60,591 bases of DNA, from the NCBI GenBank assembly GCA_044360285.1, contig JBIKKP010000003.1, positions 1-60,591 on the forward strand, given 5' to 3'. This DNA is from UBA2645 sp044360285. Lineage in GTDB: Bacteria > Pseudomonadota > Alphaproteobacteria > Rickettsiales > UBA1997. Positions 18,364 to 27,079 of the stretch are shown in pieces. Below the pieces are notes generated by a model that saw nothing but the letters and a program-made list of their open reading frames with translations, had not been told where the DNA came from and did not search any database. Numbering within the stretch: the stretch's first letter is position 1; every line of letters starts with the position of its first letter. The translations under genes and the position numbers were made by a program.

Positions 18364-18633
18364 TTAGTGCTTTTTTTCTCTTTGCGAAAGCCTGATTTTA
18401 TTGACTGCGTTGCTGATTATGGTTTTTGAGCAGAGTAAAATTCCAAAAGCCATTCCAAGCAGAAAAAAGAAGATCATCACCATAAAAACTCTGGTCTCGA
18501 TGCTGAAGGGGAAAGGATCGAGATGGATTGAAACTTCGCCGCGATTATCGACCATAAATAAAACTAGGCAAAGCAGCGAGAGGCCCAGAATCACGCCGCG
18601 CGCGATGCGAAGGAGAAAATTAATGAAGTTCAT
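18364..18633 (-). CDS. LapA-domain inner-membrane protein
   Basis: This is an 89-residue protein with two membrane helices (about residues 12-28 and 50-70) and a short positively charged tail, the standard LapA/DUF1049 layout. LapA in E. coli assists LapB in setting LPS levels, but short LapA-domain proteins exist widely and the role here is not proven. Its ATG overlaps the aroE stop (ATGA), so the two are coupled. Confidence 0.75.
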   Translation of the reverse strand: MNFINFLLRIARGVILGLSLLCLVLFMVDNRGEVSIHLDPFPFSIETRVFMVMIFFFLLGMAFGILLCSKTIISNAVNKIRLSQREKKH

Positions 18634-19478
18634 CGAGTAATTAAATTTATTAGTTTTTCGTCAGGCTGCGGCTTAGTTTTAAACCAGGCTTCAAAGCCCA
18701 CCAATGCTTGCTCAATTAGCATTCCAATGCCAGTGACAATAACGTTTCCTTGCGCTTGCGCTTGGCGCAAAAGCACTGTTTGTAAGGGTTTGTAGACGAT
18801 GTCATAAACAATTGCTGAATTTTTCAGCAGCGCCAAATCAAGTGACAAGGCGGGTTGGCCAATCATTCCAAGCGATGTTGAATTTACTAATAAATCGCAT
18901 TGGTCAAGTTTTTTGGCAAATTTTACCTCGGGTAAAAATTGCAATTGGCAGTTTTTTTGCGCAGCAAAATTAGCAAAATTTTTGAGTAAATTTTCGGCGC
19001 GAGTTTGATTGCGGTTGGTAATAAAAATTTTCTCAAAACCAAAATCGATAAGTGCATAAACTATTGCCCTTGCTGCCCCGCCAGCGCCAATAACAAAAGC
19101 GGTTTTTTGTTTGGGATTAAAATCTGGACAGTGATTTTTAAAATTATTTATGAAGCCGGCGGCATCAGAATTGTGGCCGAAAAGTTTTTTGTCTGGTGTG
19201 ATGATTACTGTGTTTACAGCGCCACAAAGTTTTGCGCTGCGGCTTAGATGGTCGCAGATTTTATAGATTTCTTCTTTGTGTGGTAAAGTGACGTTGAAGC
19301 CAGCAAAGCCCTCAGCAACAAGTTGCTGCACATCTTTTAATAAATTTTCTTTGCTGATTTTTTTTGCTTCATAGCTGCCGTTAATTCCATATTTTTGCAG
19401 AAAAAAATTATGAATTTTTGGCGAAAGTGAATGAGAAATTGGATCGCCAATGACTGCTGCTTTAATTTTATTTTCCAT
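18630..19478 (-). CDS. aroE: Shikimate dehydrogenase
   Basis: AroE reduces 3-dehydroshikimate with NADPH in aromatic amino acid synthesis. The substrate site SHSLSPKIHN is near residue 15, the catalytic lysine is in NVTLPHKE near 66, and the nucleotide-binding GAGGAARAI is near 130 with basic residues (NRNQTRAE) that select NADPH. The C-terminal GIGMLIEQALVGFEAW is also typical. Its 282-residue length is normal. It starts 6 bases after the virD4-like gene and overlaps lapA. Confidence 0.95.
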   Translation of the reverse strand: MENKIKAAVIGDPISHSLSPKIHNFFLQKYGINGSYEAKKISKENLLKDVQQLVAEGFAGFNVTLPHKEEIYKICDHLSRSAKLCGAVNTVIITPDKKLFGHNSDAAGFINNFKNHCPDFNPKQKTAFVIGAGGAARAIVYALIDFGFEKIFITNRNQTRAENLLKNFANFAAQKNCQLQFLPEVKFAKKLDQCDLLVNSTSLGMIGQPALSLDLALLKNSAIVYDIVYKPLQTVLLRQAQAQGNVIVTGIGMLIEQALVGFEAWFKTKPQPDEKLINLITR

Positions 19479-19484
19479 TTTTTT

Positions 19485-21359
19485 CTAAGCTTTTTCCCCT
19501 TCAATTGTTCCAGACGAACCTTCTGTGCCAGAGGCTCCAGCCGTTCCTGCAGCTTCTGCTGCTTTTTTCGCAGCTTCTGCTTCTTCTTTAACGATCTTAC
19601 TTGCCTTGACCATATTTGGTTCTTGTTTTGGCACTGAAATTTTTGGCCACAGTCGCGAGGTAAACATTTTTTCTTTGAAGTAAAAAATCTTTTTGGCGCG
19701 AATTGGCGGCTGTGATTCGATAAGGATGATTTGATCTTCGCGCGGCATCTGAATTACTTCTTGCGGCAATAGTAAGGCGCGTTGCACGTCAGAAACGTGA
19801 AGCGAACGAGCGCCTGGGTTGAGGTCAAGATATTTTGGTTTATTGTAAGAAATTTGCGTCGCTGTTTTATTGCCAAGAAGCTGCGAAATCAGGTTTGCTG
19901 TTTCCATGTTGTTGGCGGCGAAAGTGATACGATAAGTTGAGTTGGAAAGGAACGAGTTCATTCCGTTTTCTTCATAAATTCCTTTCAGCTGTTCGGTATC
20001 TTGAATGATCAAAAAGAGGCGAACGCGATAACCGCGAAAATAGGCGATGCCGGCCAAAAATTGTTCCATTTTTCCAAGAGTTGGAAACTCGTCCATCAGC
20101 ATCAACACACCAAATTTTTCGTTTGGACGCGGCATGTGAGCAGTGAAGAAAGCTGCGGCTTGCTGGTAAAACATGTTCATCAAAGGCTTTAGGCGCGAGA
20201 TGTTGTCTGGCGTCAAACCTACATAAAGAGTGTGTGGTGTCAGTTTAAATTCGTGTAAATTGAAGTCGCTTGTTGCAGTTGTTGTGTCAACCAACGGGTT
20301 GGCCCAAAGCTCAAGAGACGAGTTGGCTGTAGAGGTGACCGAGCCGCGTTCCTTGTCTGGTTTTTGCAGATAAGACGCGATGTTCATGTAAGAAACCGGG
20401 TGAATTTTTTTACCCATTGTGTCAAGCACAACCGCCAGGTTGTAGACTACGTCGTCGTTACGCAAAGTTCGCACAACTTCGCCAAGAGTTGCTGGCTTAT
20501 CTTCGGCGGCAACAAGATAGAGCATCACGCCCGTAAGCAAAGCGCGCGCTTCGTTTTGCCAAAATTCTTGTTCAGGCAACAAGAAATTACAGATTTTTTG
20601 CACGTCATCGACCATCTGCCCAGGCTTCTTGGAAATCCAATCCATTGGGTTATAGCAATGCGAGATGCCGTCAGGATCTGCCGGGTTCCACAAAAAAGTT
20701 TTTTGCTTAAGATTTTTTTTGCGCCAGCCAGAAGTCAGTTCGTAGTTTTCAAGCTTAATGTCATGAACAATCACCGAGTCGCGCCAAAAAAGCAGGTTAG
20801 GAATTACGAAGCCAACACCCTTACCAGAACCCGTTGGAGCAAAGAGTAGTATGTGTTGAAAGCCGTCAGCGATGAGTAATTTGTTTTTATATTTTCCAAG
20901 CAAGACACCATGTTTTGAGCGCAGACCCATTTTTTTGATGTCTTTCATTTCTGCCCATTTTGCGTCACCGTGAATTGATTCTGCTTTTTTGAACGGACGC
21001 CAATCCATCAAAGGCGCGCGGAAAGTGAAAGCGATAGTGAACAGAATTCCGTAAGGTAAAATGGTGAGTAGCCAAAGTTTGGTGGCGAAATAATTGTAGC
21101 TGGTGGCGTCGAGTTTTTCGGAGTTGGTGAAGTAAAATTTCCAGTAAGCGTAAAGCGTTTTGAAGAGATAAATAAATTGCTTGTCGATGGGCAATTTCCA
21201 GTAAGCTTTGATGACTTCTAAGTTGCCAGCGATGCTTGTAATCACAAGGCTGCCGGTGATGTAAAAACACAAGCCAAGCACCAGCACAATGAGTGTGGTG
21301 ATGATGACAAAGTTTCGCATTCCGCGAATTACTGCATTGTCGTCGGCAACTGATGGCAT
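19485..21359 (-). CDS. virD4: Type IV secretion coupling ATPase (VirD4/TraG family)
   Basis: VirD4 proteins hand substrates to the type IV secretion channel at the inner membrane. Two N-terminal membrane segments (about residues 15-38 and 92-112) precede the ATPase. Walker A is FAPTGSGKGVGF near 172 and Walker B LLMDEFPTLGK near 420, with the TraG/TraD signature around RGSVTSTANSSLELW. The C-terminal tail is Ala/Glu/Gly-rich. It sits between aroE and recN, apart from other vir genes, as in scattered rickettsial T4SS sets. It could in principle be a conjugative TraG, but no relaxase is nearby. Confidence 0.92.
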   Translation of the reverse strand: MPSVADDNAVIRGMRNFVIITTLIVLVLGLCFYITGSLVITSIAGNLEVIKAYWKLPIDKQFIYLFKTLYAYWKFYFTNSEKLDATSYNYFATKLWLLTILPYGILFTIAFTFRAPLMDWRPFKKAESIHGDAKWAEMKDIKKMGLRSKHGVLLGKYKNKLLIADGFQHILLFAPTGSGKGVGFVIPNLLFWRDSVIVHDIKLENYELTSGWRKKNLKQKTFLWNPADPDGISHCYNPMDWISKKPGQMVDDVQKICNFLLPEQEFWQNEARALLTGVMLYLVAAEDKPATLGEVVRTLRNDDVVYNLAVVLDTMGKKIHPVSYMNIASYLQKPDKERGSVTSTANSSLELWANPLVDTTTATSDFNLHEFKLTPHTLYVGLTPDNISRLKPLMNMFYQQAAAFFTAHMPRPNEKFGVLMLMDEFPTLGKMEQFLAGIAYFRGYRVRLFLIIQDTEQLKGIYEENGMNSFLSNSTYRITFAANNMETANLISQLLGNKTATQISYNKPKYLDLNPGARSLHVSDVQRALLLPQEVIQMPREDQIILIESQPPIRAKKIFYFKEKMFTSRLWPKISVPKQEPNMVKASKIVKEEAEAAKKAAEAAGTAGASGTEGSSGTIEGEKA

Positions 21360-21362
21360 GTG

Positions 21363-23042
21363 TTAATTTTGAATTAATTTTTGAGCGGCGGCAAGAGCTT
21401 CGTCGCTGATTTTTTCGCCGGAAAGCATTCGCGCAATCTCTAACTGACGATTTTTTTCATCAAGTTTTTCGATCACAGTTTTGGTTTTTTTCTGCTCAGA
21501 GATTTTACTGATTTTAAAATGAGTATCAGCTTTGGCGGCAATTTGTGGTTGATGGGTGACAACTAAAATTTGCAGATTTTTTGCTAGGGCTTTGAGACGC
21601 TCCCCAACCGCGTTGGCGGTGCTTCCACCAATTCCTGTGTCAATTTCATCAAAGATCATTGTTGGTACAGATTTCACGTCAATTAGCGCAACTTTTAGCG
21701 CCAGCATGAAACGCGAAAGTTCGCCGCCGGAAGCGATTTTGGAAATATCGTCGAAAGAATTTTGATTGATTGACGCAGCAAAACGAACTTTGTTAAAGCC
21801 AGACGGGGCAGGGCTTTGTGTTGTATCTTCGCTTAAATTTACACTGAATTTTACGCCGCCCATTTTAAGGAAGTGCAATTCTTCTTCGATTTTTTTCGAC
21901 AAAATTTTTGCCGATTTTTTTCGGCGTTCGTTTAATTCTTCGGCAATTTTTTGATATTCCTTCAGCAGCTTGCTTCGTTGCAGCTCTAGGTCGCGACTTA
22001 CTTCCTCTTCGTTTGTGATAAGTTTTAATTTTTCTTTCGAGTCTTCTAAAACATTTGAAAGTTCGTCACTTTTTACGTTAAATTTTCGCGCCAAGCCACG
22101 AATTAAAAATAGTCTTTCTTCGATTTCCTCAAGGTTGAATTCGTCTTTGTTGAGTCGGTAAGAAATGCCATCGATGCTTGAAATTGCTGAATCAATTTCA
22201 GTGATTTGCGTTTCAATTTTTTCAGAAATTTTTTCAAACTCGCCTAAATCTTCGCTCAAAAAATTGTTAATCAGATTTTGGTTTCGGCTTAATGTTCGCT
22301 GCGCCAAAGCCCCGTTAGAGTTGGCTTCAAGCAGGTTGCTCTTGAAATCTTTGAGGAAATTTAGAATTTTTTCCCTGGCAACTAGCTGATCTTTTTTTGC
22401 GGCTAAATTTTCTTCTTCACTTGCTTTTGGATTGGCGCTTTCAAGTTCGGCAACTACGTGTTCAAGGTAATCTTTTTCGCGCAAAGCCTGTTCTTTTTTT
22501 GCTAAAATTTCGGCGATTTTTTCTTCGCATGTTTTGAACTCTTCATAAATTTTTCGAAGATTTTTTAGCAAATTTTCATTTTGCGAAAATTCGTCCAAAA
22601 GCAGCAGGTGAGAGGTTGGGTTGAGCAATCCACGTTGGTCGTGCTGACCGTGAATTTCGACTAAATTCTCGCCAATTTTAGCAAGTAAATTTACGCCAAT
22701 TGCCACGTCATTTACAAAAACTTTGGAAGCGGAATTTTCGGCAATAATTCTGCGGATGCGCACCAAATCTGGGTTTGTGGCATCGAGCAATTCATTTTCG
22801 ATTAAAGTTTTTTTGCAGAAATCATTTTTAGAAATGTCGAATTCTGCTAAAACCGTGGCTTTTTCTTGTTCATTTCCAATCAAGCGAGTGTTGGAGCGAA
22901 AGCCAATTGCTAAACCAAGTGCATCAAGCAAAATTGATTTTCCCGAACCGGTTTCGCCGCTTAAAATACAAAGCCCACGAGCAAATTCGATTTCTGCTTT
23001 TTCGATCAAAACGACGTTATTGATGGAAAGAGATTTTAACAT
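21363..23042 (-). CDS. recN: DNA repair protein RecN
   Basis: RecN is an SMC-like ATPase acting in double-strand break repair. The N-terminal Walker A is GETGSGKS (29-36), the middle (~150-380) is coiled coil, and the C-terminal half has the ABC signature ASGGELSRFML and Walker B MIFDEIDTGIGG. The block LVEIHGQHDQRGLLNP is characteristic of RecN. The 559-residue length is normal. It ends 3 bases upstream of the virD4-like gene, so that gene is probably transcribed with it. Confidence 0.97.
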   Translation of the reverse strand: MLKSLSINNVVLIEKAEIEFARGLCILSGETGSGKSILLDALGLAIGFRSNTRLIGNEQEKATVLAEFDISKNDFCKKTLIENELLDATNPDLVRIRRIIAENSASKVFVNDVAIGVNLLAKIGENLVEIHGQHDQRGLLNPTSHLLLLDEFSQNENLLKNLRKIYEEFKTCEEKIAEILAKKEQALREKDYLEHVVAELESANPKASEEENLAAKKDQLVAREKILNFLKDFKSNLLEANSNGALAQRTLSRNQNLINNFLSEDLGEFEKISEKIETQITEIDSAISSIDGISYRLNKDEFNLEEIEERLFLIRGLARKFNVKSDELSNVLEDSKEKLKLITNEEEVSRDLELQRSKLLKEYQKIAEELNERRKKSAKILSKKIEEELHFLKMGGVKFSVNLSEDTTQSPAPSGFNKVRFAASINQNSFDDISKIASGGELSRFMLALKVALIDVKSVPTMIFDEIDTGIGGSTANAVGERLKALAKNLQILVVTHQPQIAAKADTHFKISKISEQKKTKTVIEKLDEKNRQLEIARMLSGEKISDEALAAAQKLIQN

Positions 23043-23141
23043 TTCACAATTATTAATGAACTTCTAAGAAATTGAGCGCGGCCGCCAAACAAGCAGCTTC
23101 GCGCAACTTGCTAAATGTTAAATTATTAAAGTTAAACGCTA

Positions 23142-23549
23142 ATGTTTGCACTTCACCCACAACTTGAATCGGACAGTTTTTTTATTTCTGACCTAAAAAT
23201 TTCGCGTTTGCTTCTAATGAATGACGCAAATTATTTGTGGCTGATTTTAGTGCCGCGAAAACCCGGTTTGGTTGAGCTAATCGACCTTTCTTTTGAAGAG
23301 CAAATGGAAGTTTTGTTTGAAATAAATTTGCTTAGCGAAATTTTGAAAAAAAATTTTTCTGCTGACAAAATTAACATTGGCGCGCTTGGAAATGTGGTGA
23401 GTCAGCTGCATATTCACGTGATTTCTCGTAAAAAAAATGACGTCACTTTTCCAAAGCCGGTTTGGGGAAATGCTAAGGCAAAAGCTTATGCAAAAGATGA
23501 GGCAGAAAATTTAGTACAAGAAATCCGAAAACTTTTGGAAAAAAAATAA
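23142..23549 (+). CDS. HIT-family nucleotide-binding protein
   Basis: This 135-residue protein has the histidine-triad region at 88-94, reading QLHIHVI. The presumed nucleophile His90 and the following His92 are kept, while the first His of the triad is Gln, as in some HIT branches. HIT proteins hydrolyse or transfer nucleotides, but the substrate here is unknown. Its TAA overlaps the sdhE ATG by one base, a likely coupling. It is divergent from recN. Confidence 0.88.
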   Translation: MFALHPQLESDSFFISDLKISRLLLMNDANYLWLILVPRKPGLVELIDLSFEEQMEVLFEINLLSEILKKNFSADKINIGALGNVVSQLHIHVISRKKNDVTFPKPVWGNAKAKAYAKDEAENLVQEIRKLLEKK

Positions 23550-23797
23550 TGAGCGAAAATTTATCCAAACAAGTTTTATATCGTGCTAAACATCGCGGTT
23601 GTAAGGAAACCGATTTTCTGATTGGGAAATTTGTTGAAGAAAACCTAGCTGATTTTTCGCCAGAATTTTTGCAGCTTTTGGCGAAGTTTTTGTGCGAAGA
23701 TGATTTGCTGATTTATGATTGGATACTCTCAAAAGAAACGCCGCCAGATCAATATCTGCAAGCTGTTGCGGCAATTCAAAAATTTCATAAAGTTTAA
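23549..23797 (+). CDS. sdhE: FAD assembly factor SdhE (succinate dehydrogenase)
   Basis: SdhE helps insert FAD covalently into SdhA. The 82-residue protein shows the key RGxxExD motif as HRGCKETDFLIG, and the helical pattern with LLAKFLCEDDLLIYDWI agrees with the family. It overlaps the HIT gene by one base. No sdh genes are in the window. Confidence 0.9.
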   Translation: MSENLSKQVLYRAKHRGCKETDFLIGKFVEENLADFSPEFLQLLAKFLCEDDLLIYDWILSKETPPDQYLQAVAAIQKFHKV

Positions 23798-23867
23798 GTG
23801 TTTCATCAAAAAAATTCATTTGAGAAAGAGGTTTTTTAATGAGCAACCAGGCGTGACTTGATTAATA

Positions 23868-24354
23868 TCATCTTCTGGCGGGATATCTTGGTGTTATTGG
23901 TCCGGGTGTTGATCTGACAGCTCGTGCCGAGGCTCCACCTATGGTTAAACCAGGTTGACCCATTTTTATTGCGTTTGCTGAATCGCAAATTGCAGCTATA
24001 TTGCGAGAAAAAGCCTCTAATTCTGCTTCAACAAGTTTATGTTTTTCTATGAAGATTGCGGCTCTTGCTTCTAGACTTTTTGCGAAAGTTTTTGGTGCTG
24101 CGTGACCTAAGAATCTAAATTCATTAATGAAATAATCTGCCGCAAGCATTGCATGTTCTTTGGTTAGAATTTCGGGGCGAATCTGGTAAATTAATCGCAA
24201 TGGCCAATTTTTAGCGCGAGTATTTATGATTTGTGGCAGCGTCTGCCCAGAATAAGATTCAAGGGGCAGTTTGCTTAAGATGGCGAAAGAAGGCTGAAGG
24301 GCCGTATGTTTGTTCTATTTTAGTTAGTCTAGCTAATCCAGGTAATGCTCTCAT
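23868..24354 (-). pseudogene. Frameshifted gene of unknown function after the SPOR gene
   Basis: An ATG at 24354 lies 5 bases after the SPOR stop and gives 31 codons ending at a TGA (24259-24261). A shift of one base forward at the CCCCTTGA site (about 24258-24265) opens a continuous frame to 23868, with no ATG upstream of its middle. Joined, the product would be about 162 residues, beginning MRALPGLARL and ending in an Arg-rich tail (TPRYPARR). The fit of both parts and the operon position suggest one gene carrying a one-base insertion, or a programmed +1 shift. The alternative is a 110-residue protein from a TTG at 24200. The family is not recognised. Confidence 0.5.
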
Positions 24355-24359
24355 CTAGC

Positions 24360-25181
24360 TTATTCCACAATTATGCAGTCTGATTTATTCTTTTTGGTCT
24401 TAGCGACATATTTACCGCAGAATTCTTCGGCTTCAATTTGGTTAAAAAAATTACCAATTTGCAGTCGGTAAAAAATTCCTCTTTTGCCCAAATCAACTTC
24501 TTCGATAACTGGCTTGAGGCCAGAAAATAGGTCGGTGTGAAGGTGGTGAATTTTTTTCCACGCATCTTGCGCCGCATCTTTTGAAGTCATCGCAGCAACT
24601 TGAACACGGATTTGACGTTTTTTATTTGGGCTTACTGGTGTTGGTTTTGTTGCTTGTGCGCCACTTTCGCTTTTGGTTAGTAAATCTTTTGTTGCGGCGG
24701 CTTTTTTATCTTGAGTAGAAAAAACTACCGGATTTTGCGCGGCGCTAGCAGCGGCTTGCGCTGGCTTATTTTCTGCCGGAAGTTTAGCATTTGGAAAATT
24801 TTCTTTGACCAATTCGCGATTATTTTGCGCCAGAGTTTTTGGAGGCAGGGCAGGTGTTGCAGCGGTTTGCACCGTTGGATTTGCTTGATTCAATCTCTCT
24901 TTTTTGCTGCCAAAAATATCTTCATAAATTGAGCGATCAATTTTCATTGAGCCGTTAGCAGCAACTTCAGCTTCTTCTTCCAGAATTTTTATTGGACCTT
25001 CTGGAGACTTAATTGTTTCCACATTTCCGTCTTTGTCTTGATAGACGTAATAGTAGGCGCTGATGGTGATGTAAATGAAGCAGGCAATTGAAAACATTGC
25101 TGCGCAAAGCAGAAAAAATTTTCGTGTCGGGGTGCCAAGTTGGCTTTTTTCCTCGTTTTTTCTATATCCGAAATCTTCCAT
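24360..25181 (-). CDS. SPOR-domain membrane protein
   Basis: One membrane helix at about residues 22-44 leads to a periplasmic Ala/Pro/Lys-rich linker and a C-terminal SPOR domain (about 190-273) starting IRVQVAAMTSKDAA and containing FYRLQIGNFFNQIEAEEFC. SPOR domains bind denuded glycans at the septum, so a cell division or peptidoglycan role is likely. The gene overlaps the argS stop (1 base) as in many alphaproteobacteria, where the order argS-SPOR is conserved. Confidence 0.9.
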   Translation of the reverse strand: MEDFGYRKNEEKSQLGTPTRKFFLLCAAMFSIACFIYITISAYYYVYQDKDGNVETIKSPEGPIKILEEEAEVAANGSMKIDRSIYEDIFGSKKERLNQANPTVQTAATPALPPKTLAQNNRELVKENFPNAKLPAENKPAQAAASAAQNPVVFSTQDKKAAATKDLLTKSESGAQATKPTPVSPNKKRQIRVQVAAMTSKDAAQDAWKKIHHLHTDLFSGLKPVIEEVDLGKRGIFYRLQIGNFFNQIEAEEFCGKYVAKTKKNKSDCIIVE

Positions 25182-26929
25182 TATCTCATCTCCTCGAGGG
25201 CTTTGATGTTAAAAATCTCCAATCCACAAGCGATAATTTTCTTAACCGCTAAGACCAAATAAAGGCGCGCTGCTGTAAGTTGCAAATTGTCTTTAATCAC
25301 AAACTTCAATTCAGGATTTTCCATGCCTTTGTTCCATAAAGCATGCAGCTCGCCGGCTAATTCTTGCAGATAAAAAGCCAGGCGATGCGGTTCAAAATTT
25401 GTTGCCGCCATTTCAATTACGCGTGGAAAATTGGCGATTTTTTTGATGAGATTTATTTCGGCTTCGTCGCGAAGTAAGTTTAAATCTGCAGCGAAAATTT
25501 CTTTTTGCGTAAGTGTCGACTGCCTTACAGCAGAGCAGCAACGCGCGTGTGCATATTGCACGTAGAAAATTGGATTATCTTTTGATTGCTCAACAACTTT
25601 TGCCAAATCGAAATCAAAAGGCGCATCGTTTTTGCGAGTGAGCATGATGAAGCGAAATACGTCAGCACCAACTTCATCAATGACTTCGCGCGCAGTGATA
25701 AAATTTCCGGCGCGTTTCGACATTTTCAGCGGCTCACCATTTTTGATGAATTTTACCATCTGACACAAAATCGCTTTCAGTTGCGATTGAGCATCACTGA
25801 TTGCGTCAACTGCAGCGCTCAGGCGCTTTACATAGCCAGCGTGATCGGCGCCAAGTGGCATGATAAAAATTTTTGCGCCGCGCTCAAATTTGCTTTTTGC
25901 ATAAGCAATATCGCCGGCGAAATAAGTTGGAGAGCCGTCAGATTTTTTAACAACGCGGTCGCAATCATCACCAAATTTTGTTGAGCGAAATAAAGTTTGA
26001 TCATGGTCGCTATAGCCTTCTGGCGCAGCTCCAACACCTTTTGCGGTTTTTGGAATTTCAAGTTTTCCAACGTAAATTAAATCTTTTTTCTCAAGAATTT
26101 TTAGCGCTTCCTCAATTTTATTTTTGTCATGCAGCTCTCTTTTTTCTGAGAAATAGCTGTCATGTTTGATGCCCAGAGCAAGTAGGTCCGCCTTAATCAT
26201 TTCAACCATCGAGCCCACAACAAATTCGCGGATTTTTTCTAAATCCTCTTCTAAATTATCGCCGAATTTTTCGCGAATTTTTTGTCCAACCGCAATAAGA
26301 TAGTCGCCTGGATAAAGGCCTTCGGGAATTTCCACATTTTTGCCGCAAGCCTGCAGATAGCGTAAATAAGCGGAACGAAGCAGGGTAGTGATCTGACTTC
26401 CGGCGTCGTTGATGTAGTATTCTTTCAAAACATCAAAACCAACTTTTTGCAAAAGTGTTGCCAAAACATCGCCATAAATTGCGCCGCGCGTGTGGCCAAC
26501 GTGAATTGGCCCGGTTGGATTTGGTGAGGCATATTCCAAATTCACTTTGGTGCCGTGTCCAAGATTTGGAAATTCGAATTTTTCTTGTCTTAGCAAATCT
26601 GAAATCACCGCGTAAAAAGCTTGCGGTTTGAGGCGAATGTTTATGAAGCCGGGACCAGCAATTTCAAGGCTGGCGATATTTTCATCTTGCAGCTCATCAA
26701 TAATTTTTTGCGCAAGTTTACGCGGATTATTTAGCGCTTCGATTGCCGCAAACTTTTTCACCAAAACCATTGCCGCGTTGCAGGCTAAATCGCCGTGTGT
26801 TGCTTCTTTTGTTGGTTCAACGGTGAAGTTTTTTAGATCAATTTCTTCAATCGTGATATTGTTTGCAGCAGCGATTTTATTGATTGCGCGCGCAAAAGAA
26901 TTTTTGTGCTGAAGGAAAATGTTTAGCAT
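25181..26929 (-). CDS. argS: Arginyl-tRNA synthetase
   Basis: ArgS charges tRNA-Arg. The HIGH-type motif is GPIHVGHTRGA near residue 130 and the KMSK motif is KMSKRAGNF near 410. An N-terminal additional domain for tRNA recognition and the C-terminal DALR-type anticodon domain (YVQYAHARCCSAVRQ onward) are visible. The 582-residue length fits. It is the first gene of the run with the SPOR protein and the frameshifted gene, and is divergent from msbA. Confidence 0.97.
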   Translation of the reverse strand: MLNIFLQHKNSFARAINKIAAANNITIEEIDLKNFTVEPTKEATHGDLACNAAMVLVKKFAAIEALNNPRKLAQKIIDELQDENIASLEIAGPGFINIRLKPQAFYAVISDLLRQEKFEFPNLGHGTKVNLEYASPNPTGPIHVGHTRGAIYGDVLATLLQKVGFDVLKEYYINDAGSQITTLLRSAYLRYLQACGKNVEIPEGLYPGDYLIAVGQKIREKFGDNLEEDLEKIREFVVGSMVEMIKADLLALGIKHDSYFSEKRELHDKNKIEEALKILEKKDLIYVGKLEIPKTAKGVGAAPEGYSDHDQTLFRSTKFGDDCDRVVKKSDGSPTYFAGDIAYAKSKFERGAKIFIMPLGADHAGYVKRLSAAVDAISDAQSQLKAILCQMVKFIKNGEPLKMSKRAGNFITAREVIDEVGADVFRFIMLTRKNDAPFDFDLAKVVEQSKDNPIFYVQYAHARCCSAVRQSTLTQKEIFAADLNLLRDEAEINLIKKIANFPRVIEMAATNFEPHRLAFYLQELAGELHALWNKGMENPELKFVIKDNLQLTAARLYLVLAVKKIIACGLEIFNIKALEEMR

Positions 26930-27079
26930 TTAAAAAATAGATTTTAGCTTGGGTTTAGATCTTTGATGATTGTTTCTCAGCCCAGAAAATAAAGGCTTCT
27001 TAAGGATTTTAAAAAAGGCAGAATTTTTTAAAAAATCGTCTGCTTAACTAAATCTAAATTGTTAATTGTGAATTTTTTT

